Assembly (NCBI RefSeq): GCF_002252675.1
Contig: NZ_NQKY01000005.1
Span: 62,001-126,000, forward strand
DNA from: Synechococcus sp. BO 8801
GTDB lineage: Bacteria > Cyanobacteriota > Cyanobacteriia > PCC-6307 > Cyanobiaceae
DNA length: 64,000 nucleotides
Direction: 5' to 3'
Within the stretch, counting starts at the first letter, position 1; every line of letters begins with the position of its first letter. Below, in pieces: positions 15,635 to 22,962 of the stretch. Made by a program: the position numbers and the translations under genes. The notes below the pieces were generated by a model. The model was given only the letters and a program-made list of their open reading frames with translations, was not told where the DNA came from and made no database searches.

Positions 15635-15979
15635 TCAGGGCAGTTCCAGCCAACCCCGCAGGGCCAGATCCAGCTCGATCAGTAGCTGGGGCTCCAGTTG
15701 CCCCACCACCTTGCCCAGGGAGCTGAGCGGCACCGTGAACAGCTTGTCGACCATCAGCTGGGACGGCTTCTTCAGGCCATTGCGTGCCGTTGGCTGGACG
15801 GGAAGCCGGACAAGGGGAGCGTCCACCAGGGTGCTGGTGAGCGGACAGAGGGTGACGCTCGGATGGGCCTGCAACCAGCGATCCGCCTGGACCACCACGG
15901 CGGGGCGTGGTTTGCCGGAGTACGCCCCCGGGCTGGCCACGGTCACCACGGTGCCGCGGCGGAGCGCAGGCAGGCTCAT
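15635..15979 (-). CDS. MazF/PemK-type endoribonuclease toxin
   Basis: The N-terminus LRRGTVVTVASPGAYSGKPRPAVVVQADRW is the hallmark of MazF/PemK toxins (RGxVV, GKPRPxVVVQ), and the central SVTLCPLTSTLVDAPLVRLPV strand pair follows. Length 114 matches the family, which cuts single-stranded mRNA at short motifs. Its ATG overlaps the antitoxin stop by 4 bp, so the pair is translationally coupled. A scar of a close relative of this pair lies near 22963-23033. Confidence 0.9.
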   Translation of the reverse strand: MSLPALRRGTVVTVASPGAYSGKPRPAVVVQADRWLQAHPSVTLCPLTSTLVDAPLVRLPVQPTARNGLKKPSQLMVDKLFTVPLSSLGKVVGQLEPQLLIELDLALRGWLELP

Positions 15980-16203
15980 GCGGTCCAGTCGCTCCAGTCA
16001 GGGAGTTGTTCGCTCCAGTGCTGTTGCGGTTCCCGTTCGGCCAGCCGTTGCGATTGACGGCGGGCTTCCTCGCCATCGCCATGGCGCAGGAGGTACTGGG
16101 TGATGGCGTCGCGCACGCAGGCACTGCGGCTCTTGCCGAGCTGGAGGGCCAGCTGATCGAGCCGCCGCTCGAGTTCCGGCTCCACCCGCACCCCGATCGC
16201 CAT
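15976..16203 (-). CDS. CopG-type ribbon-helix-helix antitoxin of the MazF-type toxin
   Basis: Starting at MAIGVRVEPELERRLDQLALQLGKSRSACVRDAITQYLL, the 75-residue protein is a ribbon-helix-helix protein followed by an Arg/Gln-rich linker and a Trp-rich end (SDWTA), the part expected to bind the toxin. Bases 16200-16203 set the start, since the RHH strand begins immediately after. It is the first gene of the pair and probably represses its own promoter in the 155-bp gap shared with the divergent vapB. Confidence 0.85.
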   Translation of the reverse strand: MAIGVRVEPELERRLDQLALQLGKSRSACVRDAITQYLLRHGDGEEARRQSQRLAEREPQQHWSEQLPDWSDWTA

Positions 16204-16358
16204 GAATCCTGATGTTGAACGTTTCGTTCTACAGCGTAGGGGGGTGGCGGATCTGGGGGCCTCAGGCGTTCGATCGATGCCCGGCCCTGGCCTTGTCGCC
16301 GTGAGACCAGAGCAAGCAGTGGTGGCTACCACTGCTCACTACCGGATCAGGGCCTGCC

Positions 16359-16592
16359 ATGGACACCGCACGTCTGTTCCAGTCGGGCCGCAGCCAGGCG
16401 GTGCGGCTGCCGAAGGCGTGCCGCTTCAGCGGCAGCGAGGTGGTGGTGAAGCATTTCGGCAATGGGGTGCTGTTGCTGCCCATCGATGACCCCTGGCAAA
16501 CCCTGGAGGCCGGGTTGGCCGCCTTCGAGCCGGGCTTTGTGATCACGCGTGGGCAGTCGGAAGAGCAGATCCGGGAAGCGATCAGCCCATGA
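16359..16592 (+). CDS. vapB: VapB-type AbrB-fold antitoxin
   Basis: The 77-residue protein has the swapped-hairpin AbrB/VapB head: TARLFQSGRSQAVRLPKACRF then SGSEVVVKHFGNGVLLLP, followed by an acidic C-terminal region (WQTLEAGLAAFEPGF...EEQIREAI) that would bind the toxin groove. The gene overlaps the toxin frame by 4 bp (ATGA). The pair is divergent from the CopG-MazF pair. The antitoxin appears intact, but its toxin does not. Confidence 0.87.
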   Translation: MDTARLFQSGRSQAVRLPKACRFSGSEVVVKHFGNGVLLLPIDDPWQTLEAGLAAFEPGFVITRGQSEEQIREAISP

Positions 16593-16819
16593 TCCTGCTC
16601 GATACCAACATCTGCATCACCATCATCAACGCCAATCCAGCCGCGGTAGTGGGGCGGTTCAAGCGCTACCGGCTCGGAGAGATTGGCCCCTGTAGTGTGG
16701 TGGCGGCCGAGCTGCGTACGGACCTGGAGCGCCGGGGCACTCCAAATGGCCCACTCGACACGATGATCGCGGCCCATCCCCTGAGCCTGCAGGTTGAAAA
16801 CTGGGTGCCGACGGCCTAG
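16589..16819 (+). pseudogene. vapC: VapC PIN toxin with two internal in-frame deletions
   Basis: The reading frame is open but only 76 codons long, against about 130 in intact VapC. The start MILLDTNICITIIN and VVAAEL are normal, but the protein then jumps to RTDLERRGTPNGPLDTMIAAH, which in the family comes some 45 residues later. It jumps again from HPLSL to QVENWVPTA, omitting the strand with the last acidic residue (usually LVTNN). Both jumps keep the frame. The first two acidic positions and the GPLDTMIAAH Asp remain. Activity is unlikely. The stop lies in CTAG next to the mobile element. Confidence 0.75.
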
Positions 16820-16844
16820 GTGTGCTTTCCCACCAGATTGTTCA
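16820..16844 (+). repeat. left terminal inverted repeat of the IS481-type unit
   Basis: GTGTGCTTTCCCACCAG followed by ATTGTTCA; it matches the reverse complement of 18708-18732 at 21 of 25 positions. The first base directly follows CTAG. Confidence 0.8.
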
Positions 16845-16940
16845 TGCCTGCAGCTGAGCGAGCCGCTGCTGGGGGGTGAGTCCACCCAGGGCCATGGGGC
16901 ACCTGAGGCTGTTCTAGATCCGCAAGTAGGCCGGCAGCAG
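16842..16940 (-). pseudogene. IS481-type transposase, C-terminal remnant
   Basis: On the minus strand the frame reads LLPAYLRI, a stop codon where Tyr is expected, then NSLRCPMALGGLTPQQRL and AQLQA before a TGA at 16842-16844. This is the usual end of IS481-family DDE transposases (AYLRIYN...RPHxALGGxTPQQRL). The right part joins IS5-type sequence at about 16941. Confidence 0.75.
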
Positions 16941-17129
16941 GGCTCGATCAAGGCCAGGAAGGCTTCCCAGGGAACCGTGGCCTCCATCTCATCCAAGAAG
17001 CGCTGGCGACGCGTCCTCTTTTTGGCGTGAGTTTGCTCGTGGTCCGAAAAGCCCAGCTGAGGGGGACGGTCATCCGTTCCAGCCTCAGTCTTGATCTCGG
17101 TTGATTTTAGTACGTTTTTCAGATGTTCC
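16941..17129 (-). mobile_element. IS5-type element, 5' fragment
   Basis: The minus strand encodes QLGFSDHEQTHAKKRTRR followed by FLDEMEATVPWEAFLALIEP, the start of an IS5-family transposase, after which it stops matching. Upstream, 17112-17129 read on the minus strand gives GGAACATCTGAAAAACG, resembling an IS5-type terminal repeat, and it directly follows CTAG at 17130-17133, the usual IS5 target core. The transposase ATG and most of the gene are missing. Confidence 0.6.
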
Positions 17130-17215
17130 CTAGGGTTCAATGCTGCTGGCTCGCTACAACTGTAATCCGCCGTCATTCGCGCTCAATGGTTCACGCTGAA
17201 CCTATGGAGCCACCG

Positions 17216-18415
17216 ATGGAGGTCTCTGCGATCCTCCCATCGAATCAGCTAACCATTCACTTTCAACCCATCGTCTCCCTGAAGCAAACCTCCGTGGTGG
17301 GCCTGGAGGCCCTCGCGCGCCCGGCGCTCATGGGTGTCGGACAGAAGTTCGCCAAGGCCCGCAAGGCTGGGAAGCTGCTGGAGCTGGATCGCCGCTGCCG
17401 CATCCGGGCCATGGAGGCCTACCGGGATCTCAACTTGCCCCGGTCCCTGCGCCCCTTTCTGTTTCTCAACTTTGAAACGTCCTTGATCGACGAGGGAGTT
17501 GAAGGCTCGGGAGCCTTGCTCGAGGCCACCGAGGCCACGGGTCTGGAACCCAGCGACATCGTGATCGAGCTCAACGAAACCAAGGTTCAGGACACGATGA
17601 CCCTGAAACGCTTCGTGGAGCGCCATCGCGAATTGGGTTTCCTGATCGCCATCGACGACTTGGGATCCGGCCACAGCAACCTGCCACGCATCGCCGAATT
17701 GCGGCCCCACATCATCAAGCTCGACCGCAGTCTCATCGCCGGAGTCGACCGCGACTTTGTCAAGCAGGAAATGATGAAGTCGCTGATCTTACTTGGAAAG
17801 ACCATCGGCACTCTGGTGCTGGCTGAAGGGGTGGAAACCAAGGCAGAACTGGACACCTGCGCCGCCCTCGGAGCAGAGTTCTTCCAGGGCTATCACTTTG
17901 CGCGCCCCAAGCCAGCGGCCAACCTGCACCTGGCGGCCCTGCACCCAGCGCTGATGGAAGCCGCCCGCCGGCAACGGGTCAAAGCCGTGGCCGCCATCCA
18001 GGCCCGCCAGATGGAGGGCCTCGATCTGATCAATCTGGCCCGCGCAGGGTGTGCAGGCCTACGCCACATCCCTGCCCAAATGTTCGACGGCGCCCTTGCC
18101 AGCTGGGTAGGCACCAACACCATGATCGAAGCGGCCTACGTGCTCGATGGCGACGGACTGCAGATCAGCAACACGCACCTGGGCCAGGGTCTCCCCCGGT
18201 CGAGGAACCGCCTGTTCACACCCGCCACGCGGGGCACCGACCACGCCAACAAGGAGTATTTCTTCAGCCTGATTGACACGGGTCTCCATGAGCACATCAC
18301 CGACACCTACATCAGCCTGGCCACCGGCCAGCGCTGCCGCACCGTGGCCACGAGGTTGGAGCACGCCAGCGGCGCTTCCTTCGTGCTCTGTATTGATCAG
18401 CGCCTCAAACCCTGA
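17216..18415 (+). CDS. EAL-domain cyclic-di-GMP phosphodiesterase
   Basis: An EAL domain covers about residues 10-250 and keeps the catalytic set: Glu31 in GLEALARP, Asn in FLFLNFET, Glu in IVIELNET, the metal Asp pair in IAIDDLGSGHSN, Lys in IIKLDRSLI, Glu in LAEGVET and Gln in FFQGYHFARP. It should hydrolyse cyclic di-GMP to pGpG. The C-terminal 130 residues form a second, sensor-like domain (AYVLDGDGLQISNTHLGQG, ANKEYFFSLID). The start at 17216 has GGAG seven bases upstream; ATGs at 17186 and 17204 are alternatives. No GGDEF domain is present. The gene lies inside a broken IS481-type element. Confidence 0.85.
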   Translation: MEVSAILPSNQLTIHFQPIVSLKQTSVVGLEALARPALMGVGQKFAKARKAGKLLELDRRCRIRAMEAYRDLNLPRSLRPFLFLNFETSLIDEGVEGSGALLEATEATGLEPSDIVIELNETKVQDTMTLKRFVERHRELGFLIAIDDLGSGHSNLPRIAELRPHIIKLDRSLIAGVDRDFVKQEMMKSLILLGKTIGTLVLAEGVETKAELDTCAALGAEFFQGYHFARPKPAANLHLAALHPALMEAARRQRVKAVAAIQARQMEGLDLINLARAGCAGLRHIPAQMFDGALASWVGTNTMIEAAYVLDGDGLQISNTHLGQGLPRSRNRLFTPATRGTDHANKEYFFSLIDTGLHEHITDTYISLATGQRCRTVATRLEHASGASFVLCIDQRLKP

Positions 18416-18459
18416 TCTGATCGCCAGAAAACCACCAGTCCACGGTCCTGCTGATTCAA

Positions 18460-18641
18460 CGGTCGACTCCAGAGCGCGAGGCCGTGATCGAGCGGTACCG
18501 GGCCAGCCCCTTGTAGGGGCAGCCCAGGCTGATCCCGGCTTGCGCCGCAAGGGTCTTGAGCTGCACGCCCCCATCGAGATGCCGACGAATCAGGCGTTCC
18601 CGACTGATCGGCGTCAGACGGGCCAGTGGGAGGCCATGCAT
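18460..18641 (-). pseudogene. IS481-type transposase, N-terminal remnant
   Basis: From an ATG at 18641 the minus strand encodes a helix-turn-helix head, LARLTPISRERLIRRHLDGG and VQLKTLAAQAGISLG then YKGLARYRS, typical of the beginning of IS481-family transposases. Similarity ends at about 18460, 45 bp after the stop of the EAL gene. It lies 67 bp inside the right terminal repeat, as in intact elements. Confidence 0.75.
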
Positions 18642-18707
18642 GGGGTGTGAGGTCTTGGGAGGAGCAATGACACCCTGACCTTGGCGACCACTCACCCAAT
18701 CGTCTGC

Positions 18708-18732
18708 TGAACAACCTGGTGGGACTACACAC
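18708..18732 (-). repeat. right terminal inverted repeat of the IS481-type unit
   Basis: Read on the minus strand it begins GTGTGTAGTCCCACCAG and continues GTTGTTCA, the partner of 16820-16844. It is followed outward by CTAG at 18733-18736. Confidence 0.8.
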
Positions 18733-18736
18733 CTAG

Positions 18737-18907
18737 CCCCCTGGTCGGGTGGGTGTTGGCGAAGAACAGAGCCGGGTTCTTGTAGAGCTCTGGTGCAGTG
18801 CCCTTGAGCACCTGGCTGAGGTCGGCCGCGAAGTCCTCATCTCGCATACGCCCCTCCAGCACGTCGGACCTTGGCCGGCAGAGCTCGTAGATTGTGGGAG
18901 GGCTCAT
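18737..18907 (-). pseudogene. DUF499-type ATPase gene, 5' fragment cut by the mobile element
   Basis: Only about 57 residues remain: MSPPTIYELCRPRSDVLEG, then EDFAADLSQVLKGTAPELY and ALFFANTHPTRGL, matching the extreme N-terminus of large DUF499 P-loop ATPases (normally near 1000 residues and often found beside DNA methylases in defence islands). The match stops exactly at the CTAG bordering the IS481-type unit. The remainder of the gene is not on the other side of that unit, so DNA was also lost. Confidence 0.7.
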
Positions 18908-19105
18908 GGAGAGGGTTCGTTCACCAGGGCTGGCTGACCTTTTGCGCAATGCCTCCATTGAGGCATTCGCCCAATGTTGCCTGGTTGAAAGCGGGTCTGC
19001 CGAAAACAAGAGCACGCAAGTTGGGTGCCATTGAATGGTTCGCGATGGTTCTTGGCCTTGGGGTGGGTCCCGACCAGATCAGCAGCCTCGATTTTTGCAG
19101 TCCCC

Positions 19106-19651
19106 ATGCCCTTCCGCTTCCGCCGCAGCGCCCGCCTCGGCCCCCTGCGGCTCAATTTCGGCAAGAGCGGCCTCAGCTCCATCTCCCTGGGGGGCCGCGG
19201 GGCGTCCATCAACATCCCGGTGGCCCGCGCCGGTGGCCCCCGCACCACCGTGGGTTTGCCCGGCACCGGGCTTAGCTGGAGCGTGGAGCACGGCGTCGGG
19301 GTGCCCTCGGCGTCGCCGGAGGGCCTGCCCAACAGCCGCCGTTTCCGGCCCGGCCAGCTTGAGGCCTTCCGGCAGGGCTGCCTGGGTGTGCTGCAGGAGC
19401 AGCTGTTCGCGCCCGGCTCCCTAGGCCAGCGGCTCTGGGACCACAACCTGATCACCCGGCTGCTGGCCGATCCCGCCATCGGCAGCCGCACCCAGGGGCT
19501 GCTGGCCGTGATCGAAACGCCGGAGGCGATGCAGGCCTACCTGCTCCGCGCCCAGAGCCAGGACGACGTGAAGCGCCGGGCCCATCGCTGTGTGGAGGCG
19601 GTGCAGGAGGCGCTTCGGCTGGTGAACGCCCGGGGGTGGCTCAGGGACTAG
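19106..19651 (+). CDS. DUF4236-domain protein
   Basis: The first 60 residues are a clear DUF4236 domain: MPFRFRRSARLGPLRLNFGK, SGLSSISLGGRGASIN, RTTVGLPGTGLSWS. Basic beta-hairpins like these are common in small bacterial proteins of unknown role. The remaining 120 residues are helical (GQLEAFRQGCLGVLQEQLF...VEAVQEALRLV) and unassigned. The ATG at 19106 fits the domain start; the frame extends 27 codons upstream. It is divergent from the truncated DUF499 gene. Confidence 0.8.
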   Translation: MPFRFRRSARLGPLRLNFGKSGLSSISLGGRGASINIPVARAGGPRTTVGLPGTGLSWSVEHGVGVPSASPEGLPNSRRFRPGQLEAFRQGCLGVLQEQLFAPGSLGQRLWDHNLITRLLADPAIGSRTQGLLAVIETPEAMQAYLLRAQSQDDVKRRAHRCVEAVQEALRLVNARGWLRD

Positions 19652-19944
19652 GCCGCCAGGCGGCTCATCCAGGAGGGCCGGCGCTGGTCCGGTGCGCGTG
19701 GGTCCGGCAGCCGGGGGCTCTGTCAGGGATGAATGTCTCGGTTGAAATTATGGCCCTGGCATAACCGCCAATAATCTTGAGCGCGGACTTGCGCCGTCGC
19801 CGGCTGGCCGCTGAGCTGGCCTGCCGCCGGGTCAATTCCGGCATCGCGATCGGAGACCTGTGAATCGATTCATGACCGGCCCAAGGCCTGTGCTGGCCAT
19901 CCATCCGTCTCCGGTGCTGTGCTGGAGGTCGTGTCTCTGATCCG
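19652..19944. other. intergenic region, nothing assigned
   Basis: About 290 bp between the DUF4236 gene and a coiled-coil gene. A less GC-rich patch around 19738-19775 (GTTGAAATTATGG ... AATAATCTT) may hold a promoter for the downstream pair, but no box pair with good spacing is seen. No open frame of convincing coding character is present. Confidence 0.35.
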
Positions 19945-20454
19945 ATGACCAATAGCGAGCAAGGGGAGCTGAGCCTCCTCCTGCCAGACCCTGAATCGAC
20001 GCCGGTGGCGTCCGATCCAGCCCAAGCCCCACTGGCCTGCAAAGGCATCCGCTCCACCAGGGATTTCCCCGCCGATCTCAGCGCCCTGAGCCGGGAGCAG
20101 ATTGAGCACCACTACCAGGCGATGCGCAACAGCCACGCCTCCCTCACCCGCTCGAGGGCCCAGCTGCAACGCCGCTCCAGGGAGCTCACGGTGGCTCGCG
20201 AACGGTTTCTGGAGACCCTGCGCAGCTATGAGGGCCGGTTGATGGCCCTGGGCCAGGAGAAGGCGGAGGCCCTCCGCATCGCCCAGGACATGCACCGGGA
20301 GTTGGAGGCCTTCGAAGACAAACAACAGGCCCTCGACGGCCTGTTGCAAGAGCTTGATGCCGCCAAGGATGAGGCCGGCTACTGGAGCATCTTCAGCATC
20401 ACAAGGCTGATCGAGCGCATGCGCCGCCTGCTGCGCGGAGGAAGAGAGGGCTGA
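19945..20454 (+). CDS. coiled-coil hypothetical protein
   Basis: I do not recognise this 169-residue protein. Residues 40-150 are strongly helical with heptad-like spacing (SREQIEHHYQAMRNSHASL, ELTVARERFLETLRSYEGRL, MHRELEAFEDKQQALDGLL), predicting a coiled coil. A short amphipathic stretch (YWSIFSITRLIERMRRLLRG) ends the protein and could bind a membrane or a partner. Its stop overlaps the next gene's start (ATG at 20454), so the two are translationally coupled. Confidence 0.6.
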   Translation: MTNSEQGELSLLLPDPESTPVASDPAQAPLACKGIRSTRDFPADLSALSREQIEHHYQAMRNSHASLTRSRAQLQRRSRELTVARERFLETLRSYEGRLMALGQEKAEALRIAQDMHRELEAFEDKQQALDGLLQELDAAKDEAGYWSIFSITRLIERMRRLLRGGREG

Positions 20455-20933
20455 TGGGGGAACTGAGCGATCGCTTCGGCGAGCTGATGGCGCGCATGGC
20501 CAAGGGCGATGCCGATCTGTTCCGCACCGTGGGCCAACAGAACGCCGCGATCCGCCAGCTGGTGGAGGAAATCGCCCCGGCGGAGGCCATCGGTGCCTTG
20601 AGTGAGTCCCCCCAGCCCTTGCTGCCGAAGGACCAATGCCATCCAGCAGCGCTCAAGGCCCGCTTCCGCACGGCCGCAGCGGCCCATGCCCATCTGGAGG
20701 CCGCCCTGGGACCAGCTCCCACCAAGAAGAAAACCTGGGACCATCTGAGCTCCGTGTTTGCGAATGGCGCTTGGCCCGCCCCTGCACGCTCGCTGTCGGT
20801 AGCGGGAGCTGGTCGTGGCGGCGTCAGCGAGGAAGCTCTGGCCCAAACGGAAGCCCGGCTGTTGCGGCGTATCGATCAGCTGGAAGAACGCCTGATTGGT
20901 TTGATCGAAACGCTGCTGTCAGGCAAGCCCTGA
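20454..20933 (+). CDS. hypothetical helical protein, partner of the upstream coiled-coil gene
   Basis: I do not recognise this 159-residue protein. The start overlaps the previous stop. It has a helical N-terminal half (GELSDRFGELMARMAKGDADL...IRQLVEEI), a Pro/Ala-rich middle and a C-terminal helix with charged heptads (EARLLRRIDQLEERLIGLIETL), so it probably pairs with the coiled-coil protein before it. It lacks a signal peptide. The two-gene unit is isolated from its neighbours by intergenic DNA on both sides. Confidence 0.55.
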   Translation: MGELSDRFGELMARMAKGDADLFRTVGQQNAAIRQLVEEIAPAEAIGALSESPQPLLPKDQCHPAALKARFRTAAAAHAHLEAALGPAPTKKKTWDHLSSVFANGAWPAPARSLSVAGAGRGGVSEEALAQTEARLLRRIDQLEERLIGLIETLLSGKP

Positions 20934-21047
20934 TGACAGCGCAGCCTGAGCCCCGTTCTCAACCACGACGACCAAGGCAAGCGATCCGGCAGCTCAGGAT
21001 CTGCCGGACAAACTGAGACGCGAGGACGTTCTCCCTGGCCGGAAGGC

Positions 21048-21707
21048 TCACCCCTTCAGCACCCCCCTCAGAAACCCATCACTCCAAGCCACCGCCGTCG
21101 CCCAGTTCTCCGCCTCGCTGAGGCCCGAACTCCGGGTGGGCTTGAAACTGTGGTCCCCACTCGGGATCCAGAGCACCTGCAACGCCGGCGAGAGGTCGTA
21201 GGTCTCCACCTCTTCGCGGCGGCCGAACGTGTCCCGTTCCCCCTGCAGGATCAGGGTGGGCGTGTTCAGGGTGGCCAGGTGCTCGGTGCGCAGCTGCAGC
21301 GGCTTGCCGGGCGGGTGGAAGGGGTAGCCCAGGCAGAGGCAGCCCCGCACCCCGTCGCTGGCGGCCAGTTCATCCACCAGCAGGCTGGCCACCCGCCCGC
21401 CCATCGACTTGCCGCCGATGAACAATGGCCGCTGCGGACTCTCGCCCGTCTCCAGCCGCACCTGCTGGCGGAACGCCTCCTGCAGCACCGGCATCCGCTC
21501 GGGCCCCTGGCGCCGGCCCGTTTCCCGCATCCGGGCCATGTAGCCGAACTCGAAGCGCACCACCCGCCAGCCCGCCGCGGCCAGTCCGCCGGCGATCGCC
21601 GCCATGAACGGGCTGTCCATCGGTGCCCCGGCCCCGTGGGCCAGCAGCACGGTGGCCGGCGCGTCGTCGGGGCCGTCGATCAGGCGGAGGTCGGAGCTGG
21701 TGCCCAT
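21048..21707 (-). CDS. alpha/beta hydrolase of the KANL3/Tex30-like type
   Basis: The 219-residue protein starts MGTSSDLRLIDGPDDAPATV and has the alpha/beta-hydrolase triad: oxyanion-side LLAHGAGAPMDSPF, nucleophile Ser in FIGGKSMGGRVAS, acid in LILQGERDTFG and His in SGDHSFKP. This small subfamily usually has unknown esterase substrates. The Met at 21707 is chosen because upstream codons lose hydrolase character. The gene is divergent from an exported protein 11 bp away, so both promoters must overlap the other gene's 5' end. Confidence 0.82.
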   Translation of the reverse strand: MGTSSDLRLIDGPDDAPATVLLAHGAGAPMDSPFMAAIAGGLAAAGWRVVRFEFGYMARMRETGRRQGPERMPVLQEAFRQQVRLETGESPQRPLFIGGKSMGGRVASLLVDELAASDGVRGCLCLGYPFHPPGKPLQLRTEHLATLNTPTLILQGERDTFGRREEVETYDLSPALQVLWIPSGDHSFKPTRSSGLSEAENWATAVAWSDGFLRGVLKG

Positions 21708-21718
21708 ACAGTCAGACC

Positions 21719-22288
21719 ATGACACGCCGGATCGGCCACACGCTGCGTCGCGCTGCACGGCTTGGGGCCCTGGGGGCCATCCTGCTGCTGGCGGCCGGAT
21801 CGGTGACGGCGGCCGGATCGACATGGGCCGATGGGCGCGGACCAAGCCCGGTGCTCCGCCTCGACGGCATCGGCCCGTTGCGTCTCGGCATGGGCCGAGC
21901 CGAAGCCGTCGCCACCGGCTGGCTCTCCGATCCGGGCCCCGGCTGCAAGCTCGGCGGCCCGCCCTATCCGATCGTCTACAAGCTGCAGGGGCCCAAGGCG
22001 CCGGCAGGCATCGACGGCACCGCCCAGTTCGAACGGGGCACGTTGCGGGTCTTCGCCTTCTCGGCCGGTGTTCGGACGACGTTCGGCGTTGCCATTCCCG
22101 GCGGCACCGTGGGCGACCTGCTCAAGCGCGCCCGCGCCGCCGGCCTGTCCGCCACCTCGGTCTACGACGAGACCTTCGCCGGGCGGTTCGTCACGGTGAA
22201 TCGGGGCGGCAAGCAGGTGCTCGGTGCGTTTGCCGAAAAGAGCGCGATCGCCACGCTCGCGGTGCCCTACGTGCCGGTCTGCGAATAG
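21719..22288 (+). CDS. exported hypothetical protein
   Basis: The protein begins with a basic segment and a long hydrophobic core (RRAARLGALGAILLLAAG SVTAAG as two pieces), a good signal peptide ending near residue 35. The mature part has a pattern of strands with VLRLDGIGPLRLGMGRAEA, PGPGCKLGGPPYP and TFGVAIPGGTVGDLLKRA, similar in layout to small periplasmic proteins with paired Cys (CKLG, PVCE). The two remaining Cys could form a disulphide. No family is recognised. Confidence 0.65.
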   Translation: MTRRIGHTLRRAARLGALGAILLLAAGSVTAAGSTWADGRGPSPVLRLDGIGPLRLGMGRAEAVATGWLSDPGPGCKLGGPPYPIVYKLQGPKAPAGIDGTAQFERGTLRVFAFSAGVRTTFGVAIPGGTVGDLLKRARAAGLSATSVYDETFAGRFVTVNRGGKQVLGAFAEKSAIATLAVPYVPVCE

Positions 22289-22328
22289 GGGCGAACCTGC
22301 GGGCGGAGGGCAGGGGCGATTGGCGGCT

Positions 22329-22649
22329 TCAGGGAATCAACAGTTCCCTGTAATCGCCGCTCATGGTGGTCGCAACAGCAGCCCGGATGGCTTGCGTGGC
22401 CCGGCGAATCCTTGGCCAGCTGGTGGTGGTCAGGACCAGGATCGCGATGCTGCGGTCCTGGAGGTTCTGCTGATAACGAAGGTTGGTATCGGTCGTGATC
22501 AGCAGCTCGTAACCCTCCTGCTCCGCCAGCCGGATCAGTTCGCCATTGGTGACGGTGGACCAGCCCAGCTCGTAGGCCGTGGCCACGACGTGGCCTTCCA
22601 TATACCTGCGCAGGGGAACCGGTGTCCCCTGATCAAACAGGATCCGCAC
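22329..22649 (-). CDS. DUF5615 PIN-like toxin
   Basis: The 106-residue protein starts MRILFDQGTPVPLRRYM and continues ELGWSTVTNGELIRLAEQEGYELLITTDTNLRYQQNL, the DUF5615 pattern of a compact PIN-like domain with Asp6 and the TTDTNL motif. Proteins of this type are probable RNase toxins paired with DUF433 antitoxins, exactly the gene lying directly upstream (no gap: the antitoxin stop and toxin start abut at 22649-22650). C-terminal helix SWPRIRRATQAIRAAV fits the family. The function is inferred from the family pairing. Confidence 0.85.
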   Translation of the reverse strand: MRILFDQGTPVPLRRYMEGHVVATAYELGWSTVTNGELIRLAEQEGYELLITTDTNLRYQQNLQDRSIAILVLTTTSWPRIRRATQAIRAAVATTMSGDYRELLIP

Positions 22650-22889
22650 TCAGACCACCGTCGCCGCCGTGCTCCGGGCAACATGCTCCAGAACCAGCCG
22701 GGCCTGCGCGACGCTGACGCCAGGAAAGAGCTCGACGAACTCCTCAAGGGAAACGCCGTCTTCCAGATTTTCGAACAGGGCCGCCACCGGAATCCGGGAG
22801 CCGCGAAACACCCAGGCACCACTAACGCGCAGTGGATCGTGCTCCACGGCTGAACAATCCGCCCAGTCCAGATCCGATCCAGTGGCCAT
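22650..22889 (-). CDS. DUF433-family antitoxin
   Basis: The 79-residue protein shows the DUF433 winged-helix pattern: VSGAWVFRGSRIPVAALFEN, then LEEFVELFPGVSVAQARLVLEH. It would bind DNA and its cognate DUF5615 toxin. It is the first gene of the pair. Just upstream (22963-23033) lies a scar of another toxin pair, showing that this site has collected such modules. Confidence 0.87.
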   Translation of the reverse strand: MATGSDLDWADCSAVEHDPLRVSGAWVFRGSRIPVAALFENLEDGVSLEEFVELFPGVSVAQARLVLEHVARSTAATVV

Positions 22890-22962
22890 GGGTCCAGCCG
22901 GCAGCCGACGTCTTCAGGGTAAACAGCTCGCCCGTGGGTGGTCGTGGCGCGGCTGTCTCTTC

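Larger units (their letters stand above)
16820..18732. mobile_element. IS481-type element whose interior carries an EAL gene
   Basis: The unit is bounded by inverted repeats (16820-16844 and 18708-18732, 21 of 25 positions matching) and each end abuts CTAG (16816-16819 and 18733-18736), the preferred target core of IS481-family elements. Just inside the right end lies the N-terminal part of an IS481-type transposase on the minus strand (18460-18641); just inside the left end lies the C-terminal part on the same strand (16842-16940). The central two thirds of the transposase are absent. In their place are an IS5-type fragment and an open EAL gene. It cannot move on its own but could be mobilised in trans by an IS481-family transposase. 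Confidence 0.72.
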
